This document shows, one piece after another, positions 46,471 through 53,600 of a DNA stretch of 64,000 nucleotides. A program made the position numbers and the translations under genes. Positions within the stretch are counted from its first letter, which is position 1; every line of letters begins with the position of its first letter. The stretch spans positions 1-64,000 of the forward strand of contig NZ_JAYROR010000002.1 of assembly GCF_041911615.1 (NCBI RefSeq). The letters are read 5' to 3'. The notes beneath the pieces were generated by a model that saw only the letters and a list, made by a program, of their open reading frames with translations, did no database searches and was not told the DNA's origin. This DNA comes from Zoogloea sp041911615. Lineage in GTDB: Bacteria; Pseudomonadota; Gammaproteobacteria; Burkholderiales; Rhodocyclaceae.

Positions 46471-47685
46471 GTGAACCCGCACCTCCAGGATCTCCACCCT
46501 TACCCCTTCGAAAAACTGCGCGCGCTCTTCGAAGGCATCGCGCCGCCCGCCGGCTATTCGGCAATTCGCCTGTCCATCGGCGAGCCCCAGCACGCCACCC
46601 CGGCCTTCATCAAGCAGGCTCTGGTGGACAACCTCGGCGGCCTCGCCAATTACCCGACCACCCAGGGTTCCGACGCCCTGCGCCAGTCCATCGCCGGCTG
46701 GCTGGAACGCCGCTACGGGCTGCCCAAGGTTGACGCCGCCACCCAGGTGCTGCCGGTGAATGGCTCCCGCGAGGCGCTCTTCGCCTTCGCCCAGTGCGTC
46801 ATCGACGGCAGCCGCCCCGACGCCCTGGTGCTCAGCCCCAACCCGTTCTACCAGATCTACGAAGGCGCGGCCTACCTGGCCGGCGCCCAGCCTTACTTCG
46901 TCAACAACCTGCCGGCCGACCGCTTCGCCTCCGACTTCGACGGTGTCCCCGAATCCGTCTGGCAGCGCGTCCAGCTGGTCTTCGTCTGCTCACCCGGCAA
47001 CCCCACCGGCAAGGTGCTGAGCCTCGACGAATGGAAGAAGCTCTTCGAACTGTCCGACCGCTACGGCTTCGTGATCGCCGCCGACGAGTGCTATTCCGAA
47101 ATCTACTTCGACGACGCCCAGCTTCCGATCGGCGGGCTCGAGGCCGCCCATCGCCTCGGCCGCACCGACTTCCGCAATGTGGTCATGTTCTCCAGCCTCT
47201 CGAAGCGCTCCAACGTGCCGGGCATGCGCTCCGGCTTCGTCGCCGGCGATGCCGCGATCCTGAAGCGCTTCCTGCTCTACCGCACCTACCACGGCTGCGC
47301 CATGAGCCCGTCGGTGCAGGCCGCCTCCGCCGCCGCCTGGAACGACGAGGCCCACGTCGCCGAGAACCGTCGTCAATATCGCGAGAAATTCGCCGTTATC
47401 ACGCCGATGCTCGAGGCCTGCCTCGACGTGGCGCTGCCCGACGCCGGCTTCTACCTGTGGGCGAACGTTACCCGCCTCGGCCTGTCCGACACCGAGTTCG
47501 CCCGCCGGCTGCAGGCTGAATATAATGTGACGGTTCTGCCCGGCAGCTTTCTTGCCCGCGAAGCCCACGGCACCAACCCCGGCGCCGGCTTCGTGCGCAT
47601 CGCGCTCGTTGCGGACCTGGCAGAGTGCGTCGAGGCGGCCCAGCGCATCGTCGCCTTCGCCCAACAACTTTCCGAGCAGTCATGA
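46471..47685 (+). CDS. dapC: Succinyldiaminopimelate transaminase
   Basis: This 404-residue class I/II PLP aminotransferase shows LSIGEPQHATPAFIKQAL, VNGSREALFAF, PNPFYQIYEGAA, NPTGKVLSL, AADECYSEIYFD and the PLP lysine in FSSLSKRSNVPGMRSGF. The pairing with dapD (ATGA overlap) and dapE supports the lysine-pathway role over other aminotransferases. Translation starts at GTG 46471, with AGGA about 11 bases upstream. Confidence 0.94.
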   Translation: MNPHLQDLHPYPFEKLRALFEGIAPPAGYSAIRLSIGEPQHATPAFIKQALVDNLGGLANYPTTQGSDALRQSIAGWLERRYGLPKVDAATQVLPVNGSREALFAFAQCVIDGSRPDALVLSPNPFYQIYEGAAYLAGAQPYFVNNLPADRFASDFDGVPESVWQRVQLVFVCSPGNPTGKVLSLDEWKKLFELSDRYGFVIAADECYSEIYFDDAQLPIGGLEAAHRLGRTDFRNVVMFSSLSKRSNVPGMRSGFVAGDAAILKRFLLYRTYHGCAMSPSVQAASAAAWNDEAHVAENRRQYREKFAVITPMLEACLDVALPDAGFYLWANVTRLGLSDTEFARRLQAEYNVTVLPGSFLAREAHGTNPGAGFVRIALVADLAECVEAAQRIVAFAQQLSEQS

Positions 47686-48548
47686 CCCACAACCTCAACC
47701 CCAATCATCTGCACATCATGCCCCACCACGAAAATCCCTTTGCCTCCATCATCGAAGACCTGTGGGAGCGCCGCGCCGACCTGTCCGCCACCAGCGTGTC
47801 GAGCGAGCAGTTGCGCGCCATCGAGCACGTGATCGACGAGCTCGACCAGGGCAAGCTGCGCGTCGCCGAAAAGATCAACGGCGAGTGGGTCACCCACCAG
47901 TGGATCAAGAAGGCCGTGCTGCTGTATTTCCGCACCCACGACAACAAGAGCATCTCCGGCGGTGAAGCCCGCTATTTCGACAAGGTGCCGACCAAGTTCG
48001 ACAACTACACCGACGCCGACTTCCAGGCCGGCGGTTTCCGCGTGGTGCCCAACGCCGTCGCCCGCAAGGGCAGCTTCATCGGCAAGGGCGTGGTGCTGAT
48101 GCCGTCCTACGTGAACATCGGCGCCTACGTCGGCGAAGGCACGATGGTCGACACCTGGGCCACCGTCGGCTCCTGTGCCCAGATCGGCAAGAACGTGCAC
48201 CTGTCCGGCGGCGTCGGCATCGGTGGCGTCCTCGAGCCGCTGCAGGCCAATCCGACCATCATCGGCGACAACTGCTTCATCGGCGCTCGCTCCGAAGTGG
48301 TCGAAGGCGTCATCGTCGAAGACAACTGCGTGATCTCGATGGGCGTCTACATCGGCCAGAGCACCAAGATCTACGACCGCGCCACCGGCGAAGTCATCTA
48401 CGGCCGCGTACCCGCCGGCTCCGTCGTGGTGAGCGGCAACCTGCCCTCCGCCGACGGCAAGTACAGCCTGTACTGCGCCGTGATCGTCAAGAAGGTCGAC
48501 GCGCAAACCCGCGCCAAGACCAGCATCAACGAACTGCTGCGCGACTGA
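47682..48548 (+). CDS. dapD: Tetrahydrodipicolinate N-succinyltransferase
   Basis: This 288-residue beta-helix acyltransferase has the N-terminal helical domain (IEDLWERRADLS), then hexapeptide repeats with VLMPSYVNIGAYVGEGTMVDTWATVG and SGGVGIGGVLEP. It uses succinyl-CoA in the succinylase branch of lysine/meso-DAP synthesis. The start overlaps the dapC stop as ATGA. A second ATG at 47718 would give the more usual length. Confidence 0.96.
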   Translation: MTHNLNPNHLHIMPHHENPFASIIEDLWERRADLSATSVSSEQLRAIEHVIDELDQGKLRVAEKINGEWVTHQWIKKAVLLYFRTHDNKSISGGEARYFDKVPTKFDNYTDADFQAGGFRVVPNAVARKGSFIGKGVVLMPSYVNIGAYVGEGTMVDTWATVGSCAQIGKNVHLSGGVGIGGVLEPLQANPTIIGDNCFIGARSEVVEGVIVEDNCVISMGVYIGQSTKIYDRATGEVIYGRVPAGSVVVSGNLPSADGKYSLYCAVIVKKVDAQTRAKTSINELLRD

Positions 48549-48558
48549 CCCCGCTTCC

Positions 48559-48589
48559 GGGCCGCCCTCAGTTAGCGCTGAGGCGGCCC
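48559..48589. terminator. Hairpin between dapD and the pilU-like gene
   Basis: Arms 48559-48571 and 48578-48589 pair with one bulged C around a 6-base loop (GGGCCGCC-CTCAG against CTGAGGCGGCCC). No U-tract follows on the plus strand, so it may be a factor-dependent end or an mRNA-stabilising hairpin. Confidence 0.45.
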
Positions 48590-48622
48590 CGAGGCGCACC
48601 TGTTGCCGTCCGGAACTGCCCG

Positions 48623-49795
48623 ATGATCATCGACAAGCTATTCGCCCTGATGGCCGAGAAGAAAGCCTCGGACATCTTCATTACCGTCGGCACCCCGATC
48701 CACATCAAGATCGACGGCAACACGCTGCCCATCAATCAGCAGGCCATGGACCCGACGATGGTCCACCGCATGGCCTACGAAATGATGTCGCCCGAGCAGG
48801 TCGAGCGCTTCGAGCGCACGCGGGAGATGAACCTCTCCTTCGGCCGGCGCGACATGGGCAATTTCCGCGTCAACGTCTTCTGGCAACGCAACAGCGTCGC
48901 CATTGTCGTACGCTATATTTCCGGCGACATTCCGCGCCTTGAAAGCCTTGGCCTGCCGCCGGTGCTCTCCGAAGTCATCATGGAAAAGCGCGGGCTGATC
49001 CTCGTCGTGGGAGCCACCGGCTCCGGCAAGTCGACGACCATCGCCTCGATGATCGACCACCGCAACGAGAACCGCTCCGGCCACATCCTGACCATCGAAG
49101 ACCCCATCGAGTACCTCTTCAAGCACAAGATGTCGGTGGTCAATCAGCGCGAGATCGGCCAGGACACCGCCGACTGGCACAGCGCCCTGAAGAACGCCAT
49201 GCGCCAGGCGCCCGACTGCATCCTGATCGGCGAGATCCGCGACCGCGAGACCATGCAGGCCGCCCTGTCGTATTCCCAGACCGGCCACCTGTGCCTGGCT
49301 ACGCTGCACGCCAACAACGCCTACCACGCGCTCAACCGCATCTTCAGCTTCTTCCCGATGGACGGTCGGGCGCTGCTGGCCCTCGACCTCGCCGCGACGC
49401 TCAAGTGCATCGCCTCCCAGCGCCTCGTCAAAAAGCCCGACGGCGGCCGCATCCCCGCCGTCGAGATCCTGCTCAACTCGCGCCAGGTTGCCGAACTCAT
49501 CGAGCGCAGCGAAATCTCCGCGATCCGCGAAGCCATGGAGCAGAGCCTCGCTCAAGGTTCGCGCACGTTCGAACAGGACCTGTTCCGCCTCTACAAAGAC
49601 AAGGTCATCACCCTCGAGGAAGCGCTGACCAACTCCGATTCGCCCACCAACCTGTCGTGGCTCATCAACAACGCCCAGTTCGGCAGCAACGGCAGCGAGA
49701 AGGCCAGCCGCGGCCAGTCAGCCATCGACTTCGAAAGCACCCAGCCGGACGGCTCCTCCTTCCGCGAATTCACCCTCGAACTCGACGACGACTGA
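48623..49795 (+). CDS. pilU: PilT/PilU-family type IV pilus retraction ATPase, PilU-like
   Basis: This 390-residue secretion ATPase has Walker A VVGATGSGKSTT (about residues 129-140), the Asp box IEDPIEYLF, Walker B CILIGEIRDRETM and the His box GHLCLATLHANN. The N-terminal PAS-like domain reads KASDIFITVGTPIHIKIDG. PilT is about 344 residues, and the length and extra C-terminal tail with a variable end (SFREFTLELDDD) fit PilU better. It would assist pilus retraction. Its place among dap genes, away from pilT, is notable. The 49796-49883 gap is very C-rich and holds no gene. Confidence 0.88.
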   Translation: MIIDKLFALMAEKKASDIFITVGTPIHIKIDGNTLPINQQAMDPTMVHRMAYEMMSPEQVERFERTREMNLSFGRRDMGNFRVNVFWQRNSVAIVVRYISGDIPRLESLGLPPVLSEVIMEKRGLILVVGATGSGKSTTIASMIDHRNENRSGHILTIEDPIEYLFKHKMSVVNQREIGQDTADWHSALKNAMRQAPDCILIGEIRDRETMQAALSYSQTGHLCLATLHANNAYHALNRIFSFFPMDGRALLALDLAATLKCIASQRLVKKPDGGRIPAVEILLNSRQVAELIERSEISAIREAMEQSLAQGSRTFEQDLFRLYKDKVITLEEALTNSDSPTNLSWLINNAQFGSNGSEKASRGQSAIDFESTQPDGSSFREFTLELDDD

Positions 49796-49883
49796 GCCCA
49801 CCCCCCCGCCCCGCCGTGCGTCCGCCCCGCCCCGGGGCGACGGCGGGCGCATTGCCCGCCCCATCGCTCAAAAAAGACAACGC

Positions 49884-51026
49884 ATGAACCCCACGCTCGA
49901 CCTCACCCGCGACCTCATCGCCCGCCCGTCCGTCACCCCCGAAGACGCAGGCTGCCTCGATCTCATCGCCAGCCGTCTGGCCCCCCTCGGCTTCGTCTGC
50001 GAGCGCATCGACGGCGGCGGCGTTAGCAACCTGTGGGCCCGCCGCGGCACCGCCCGTCCGCTGGTCGTCTTCGCCGGCCACACCGACGTCGTCCCCACCG
50101 GCCCGCTGGACGCCTGGACCTCCCATCCCTTCGAGCCCACCGAGCGCGACGGCCTGCTCTTCGGCCGCGGCGCCGCCGACATGAAGGCGTCCCTGGCCGC
50201 CTTCGTCACCGGCATCGAAGCCTTCGTCGCCGCCCATCCGGACCACGCCGGTTCCATCGCCCTGCTCCTCACTTCCGACGAGGAGGGCGACGCCACCCAC
50301 GGCACCACGCTCGTCGTCGAGACCCTGCGCGCCCGCGGCGAAGCCCTCGACTTCTGCATCGTGGGCGAACCCACCTCCACCGCCACGCTGGGCGACACCA
50401 TCAAGAACGGCCGCCGTGGCAGCCTGTCGGGCAAGCTCACCGTCAAGGGCGTGCAGGGCCACATCGCCTACCCGCACCTGGCCAAGAACCCCATCCACCT
50501 CGCCGCGCCAGCGCTCACCGAGCTCGCCGCCGAAACCTGGGACGAAGGCAACGAGTACTTCCCGCCCACCTCCTGGCAGATGTCCAACATCAAGGCCGGC
50601 ACCGGCGCCACCAACGTGATTCCGGGCACCCTCGAAGTGCTGTTCAACTTCCGCTTCGCGACGGTGCACACCGCCGACCAGCTCAAGGCCCGCGTGCACG
50701 CCATCCTCGACCGCCACGGCCTCGACTACGACCTCGCCTGGACCCTCGGCGGCAAGCCCTTCCTCACGCCGCGCGGCAGCCTCGTCAGCGCGATGGAAGA
50801 CGCCATCCGCGGCACGCTGGGCATCAGCCCCGAGCTATCCACCACCGGCGGCACCTCCGACGGCCGCTTCATCGCCGACATCTGCCCGCAGGTCGTCGAA
50901 TTCGGCCCGGTCAACGCCACCATCCACAAGCTCAACGAATGCATTGCGCTGGACGCCATCGAGCCGCTCTCGGGCATCTACCGCCGCACCCTCGAAAACC
51001 TGCTGACCCGATCGGAAAAGGCATGA
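49884..51026 (+). CDS. dapE: Succinyl-diaminopimelate desuccinylase
   Basis: This 380-residue M20-family zinc enzyme shows FAGHTDVVPTGPLDAWTSHPF, GRGAADMKASLAAFVTG, the catalytic glutamates in LTSDEEGDATHGT, VGEPTSTATLGDTIKNGRRGS and STTGGTSDGRFI. It releases L,L-diaminopimelate, following DapC in the pathway. ATGA overlap couples it to prmB. Confidence 0.97.
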   Translation: MNPTLDLTRDLIARPSVTPEDAGCLDLIASRLAPLGFVCERIDGGGVSNLWARRGTARPLVVFAGHTDVVPTGPLDAWTSHPFEPTERDGLLFGRGAADMKASLAAFVTGIEAFVAAHPDHAGSIALLLTSDEEGDATHGTTLVVETLRARGEALDFCIVGEPTSTATLGDTIKNGRRGSLSGKLTVKGVQGHIAYPHLAKNPIHLAAPALTELAAETWDEGNEYFPPTSWQMSNIKAGTGATNVIPGTLEVLFNFRFATVHTADQLKARVHAILDRHGLDYDLAWTLGGKPFLTPRGSLVSAMEDAIRGTLGISPELSTTGGTSDGRFIADICPQVVEFGPVNATIHKLNECIALDAIEPLSGIYRRTLENLLTRSEKA

Positions 51027-51964
51027 ACGACCACCACGACGACCACCTCGACGACGAGCACGACCACGAACACGAGCACGGCCCCCTGGCCGAACTCGTC
51101 ACCGTGCGCGACTGGCTGCGCTACGCCGTCACCCGCTTCAACCGGGCCGGCTGTTTCTTCGGCCACGGCCTGCAGGACGCCTACGACGAAGCCGTCTATC
51201 TGGTGCTCCACAGCCTCGCCCTGCCGCTCGACCGGCTGGAGCCCTTCCTCGACGCCTGCATCCCCGGCGACGAACGGGAAGCCATCTTCGAAGTGATCGA
51301 AAAACGCGCCGTGGACAAGCTCCCTGCCGCCTACATCACCGGCGAAGCCTGGCTCGGGGATTTCCGCTTCGAAGTGGATCCGCGGGTCATCATCCCCCGC
51401 TCCTACTTTGCCGAGCTGCTCGAAAACGGCTTCTCCCCGTGGATCCAGGACGCGGAAGACGTCACCGCCGCCATGGACATGTGCACCGGCTCCGGCTGCC
51501 TCGCCATCCTGATGGCCCACGCCTTCCCCAACGCCCACATCACCGCCGTCGATATCTCCCAGGACGCCCTCGACGTGGCGGCCGCCAACATCGCCGCCTA
51601 TGGCCTCGAGGATCGCATCACCCTGATCAAGTCCGACGGCTTCTCGGCGGTGCCGGCACAGCGTTTCGACTTCATCCTCAGCAACCCGCCCTACGTCACC
51701 CGCGAGGCCATGGAAACGCTGCCCGCGGAATATCTGCACGAACCGGGTCTGGCCCTCGGCTCCGGCGAGGACGGGCTCGATCTGGTGCGCAAGCTCCTTG
51801 CCGACGCCCCCCGTTTCCTCCAGCCCGACGGCCTCATTGCCATCGAGGTCGGACACAACCGCGCCATTGTCGACGCGGCTTTCCCGACCCTCTCGCCTAC
51901 ATGGGTATCGGCTCCCAGCGGCGACGATAAGGTATTTATCCTCGAGGCCGGTCAATTGTTGTAA
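51023..51964 (+). CDS. prmB: 50S ribosomal protein L3 glutamine methyltransferase with His-rich leader
   Basis: This 313-residue SAM-dependent methyltransferase has the glutamine-methylase NPPY motif (FILSNPPYVTREAM), the SAM motif MDMCTGSGCLAILMA and PrmB-type N-terminal part (VRDWLRYAVTRFNRAGCFFGHG). It modifies ribosomal protein L3. Unusual is the first 20 residues, with seven histidines and nine Asp/Glu (H at 4, 5, 8, 13, 15, 17, 19). This is not part of the enzyme fold and could bind metal. The start overlaps dapE as ATGA. Confidence 0.93.
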   Translation: MNDHHDDHLDDEHDHEHEHGPLAELVTVRDWLRYAVTRFNRAGCFFGHGLQDAYDEAVYLVLHSLALPLDRLEPFLDACIPGDEREAIFEVIEKRAVDKLPAAYITGEAWLGDFRFEVDPRVIIPRSYFAELLENGFSPWIQDAEDVTAAMDMCTGSGCLAILMAHAFPNAHITAVDISQDALDVAAANIAAYGLEDRITLIKSDGFSAVPAQRFDFILSNPPYVTREAMETLPAEYLHEPGLALGSGEDGLDLVRKLLADAPRFLQPDGLIAIEVGHNRAIVDAAFPTLSPTWVSAPSGDDKVFILEAGQLL

Positions 51965-52031
51965 AAACGGGGCATCTTTGAGAATTCGGTCAACCCTGCT
52001 ACCTAGCTGCCGTATTTATGATCTTGCCTGA

Positions 52032-52051
52032 GGGGAAAACGCCTTTTCCCC
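52032..52051 (+). other. Stem-loop upstream of the response regulator
   Basis: GGGGAAAA (52032-52039) and TTTTCCCC (52044-52051) form an 8-bp stem with loop CGCC. It lies 67 bp after prmB and 51 bp before the response regulator start. There is no U-tract, so it may be a leader structure or a weak terminator for prmB. A possible -10 TATGAT lies at 52017-52022. Confidence 0.4.
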
Positions 52052-52102
52052 GACATAAACAATAAAACCAGGCAAAACCATAAAAAAGGTCAAGGAGTAG
52101 TT

Positions 52103-52552
52103 ATGGCGACCGATCGCCCCATCCTCCTCGTTGAGGACAACCCCGACGACGAGGCTCTCACGCTCCGGGCATTCAGCAAGAACAAGATTGCGAATCAGGT
52201 CGTCGTCGCACGGGACGGCGTGGAAGCGCTGGACTATCTTTTCTGTACCGGCCAGTACTCATCCCGCGACGGCTCGGTGATGCCGGCCTTTGTCCTGCTC
52301 GACCTCAAACTGCCGCGCATCGACGGGCTCGAGGTACTGCGTCGGATCCGCGCCGACGAACGCACGGCCCTCCTCCCGGTGGTCGTCCTGACCACCTCGA
52401 AGGAACACCAGGACATCTTCGAAGCCTACCGGCTCGGTGCCAACAGCTACATCCGCAAGCCGGTGGATTTCGAGCGTTTCCTGCAGGCCGTGGGCCAGCT
52501 CGGGCTGTACTGGCTGTCGCTGAACGAACCATCCGATCCGACGGCCCGTTGA
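52103..52552 (+). CDS. Stand-alone response regulator receiver protein (Rcp1-like)
   Basis: This 149-residue protein is a single receiver domain. Acidic residues E11/D12, the phosphoacceptor D67 (FVLLDLKLPRIDG), T97/T98 and K119 (SYIRKP) are all present. The insertion LFCTGQYSSRDG before D67 and the lack of an output domain match the Rcp1-type regulators that partner phytochrome-like or hybrid histidine kinases. No kinase gene is adjacent. A good AGGAG site precedes the ATG at 52103. Confidence 0.92.
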   Translation: MATDRPILLVEDNPDDEALTLRAFSKNKIANQVVVARDGVEALDYLFCTGQYSSRDGSVMPAFVLLDLKLPRIDGLEVLRRIRADERTALLPVVVLTTSKEHQDIFEAYRLGANSYIRKPVDFERFLQAVGQLGLYWLSLNEPSDPTAR

Positions 52553-52565
52553 ATCGGGGCGTCGG

Positions 52566-53060
52566 CTACAGGAGGGCCTCGATGTCGCTCGCCAGCTCGG
52601 CGGGCGATGTCGTCGGGGCATAGCGCCCGACTGGAATGCCGGTCTTGTCCACCAGAAACTTGGTGAAGTTCCACTTGATTGCCGTGGTGCCCAGCACGCC
52701 GGGCACGGCTTCACGCAGATACCGGAACAAGGGATGGGCGGTGGCCCCGTTCACAACCACCTTTTCGGTGAGCAGGAAATTCACGCCGTAGTTGCGGGTG
52801 CAAAAACCCGCGATGATTGCCTCTCCCTCGGGCTCCTGTGCGCCAAATTGGTTGCACGGACAGCCGATGACGACCAGCCCGCGGCTGCCGTAGGTCTCGT
52901 GGAGCGCCTGCAGGCCAGCGTATTGCGGCGTAAAGCCGCAACGGCTGGCGGTATTCACGATCAGCACGACCCGCCCGGCGAAGTCCGCCAGACGAATCGT
53001 CTCGCCGCCGATGCCCCGCACCGTGAAGGCGTGGATCCCCTCCGGCGCCGTCACGCTCAC
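52566..53060 (-). CDS. Glutathione peroxidase family protein (thiol peroxidase type)
   Basis: This 164-residue peroxidase has the catalytic cysteine C41 in VNTASRCGFTPQY, Q71 in PCNQFGAQEP and the W130-N131 pair in KWNFTKF, completing the family tetrad. It has cysteine, not selenocysteine, and bacterial members often use thioredoxin instead of glutathione. The start is a GTG (53060) overlapping the iscX stop (GTGA), so it appears translated as the last gene of the isc operon. This would link peroxide defence to Fe-S assembly. Confidence 0.92.
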   Translation of the reverse strand: MSVTAPEGIHAFTVRGIGGETIRLADFAGRVVLIVNTASRCGFTPQYAGLQALHETYGSRGLVVIGCPCNQFGAQEPEGEAIIAGFCTRNYGVNFLLTEKVVVNGATAHPLFRYLREAVPGVLGTTAIKWNFTKFLVDKTGIPVGRYAPTTSPAELASDIEALL

Positions 53061-53251
53061 GCCACCTCGTCGATCCAGGCCTGCTGGATGGCTTCGAGGA
53101 TGCGCTCACCGCAGTGCTTCGGATCGTCGTCGAACTCGGGTAGCGCCATCACCCAGCTCATCAGGTCAACAAAGTTGACCTTTTCCGGATTCACGTCGGG
53201 ACGGGTTTCCGACAGCTGGATGGCGATTTCCTGAACCTCGGTCCATTTCAT
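53057..53251 (-). CDS. iscX: Fe-S assembly protein IscX
   Basis: This 64-residue acidic protein begins MKWTEVQEIAIQLSET and contains the family blocks VNFVDLMSWVMALPEFDDDP and ILEAIQQAWIDE. IscX binds iron and IscS and modulates cluster assembly. It overlaps fdx by one base (TGATG) and gpx by GTGA. Confidence 0.96.
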   Translation of the reverse strand: MKWTEVQEIAIQLSETRPDVNPEKVNFVDLMSWVMALPEFDDDPKHCGERILEAIQQAWIDEVA

Positions 53252-53592
53252 CAGTGCTTGCCCTCCCGGGCCATGTTGATCGAGTACTTGGGAATCTCGA
53301 CGGTGAGCGGCGTGGAACCCACCACCGCCTGACACGAAAGCCGCGAAGTGGGCTCCAGGCCCCAGGCCTTGTCGAGTAGGTCTTCCTCGAGCTCCTCGGC
53401 CGGCTCGAGGCTGTTGAAACCGTCGCGCACGACGACGTGGCAGGTGGTGCAGGCACAGGATTTCTCGCAGGCATGCTCGATCTCGATGCCGTTGGCGAGC
53501 AAGGTGTCGCAGATCGTCTGGCCGGGCTCGGCCTCGAGCACGGCGCCTTCGGGGCACAGCTCCACGTGGGGGAGCACAATCAAGGTAGTCAT
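53251..53592 (-). CDS. fdx: ISC-type 2Fe-2S ferredoxin
   Basis: This 113-residue adrenodoxin-like ferredoxin has cysteines C42, C48, C51 and C87 in the C-x5-C-x2-C...C pattern (ACEKSCACTTC). It supplies electrons for cluster assembly on IscU. It lies 8 bp after hscA. Confidence 0.97.
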   Translation of the reverse strand: MTTLIVLPHVELCPEGAVLEAEPGQTICDTLLANGIEIEHACEKSCACTTCHVVVRDGFNSLEPAEELEEDLLDKAWGLEPTSRLSCQAVVGSTPLTVEIPKYSINMAREGKH

Positions 53593-53600
53593 GTTTCGGT

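Noticed and set aside
48559..49883. Possible mobile insertion around the pilU-like gene
   Set aside because: No inverted terminal repeats, target duplication, transposase or change in base composition; the C-rich gaps resemble ordinary intergenic DNA here.
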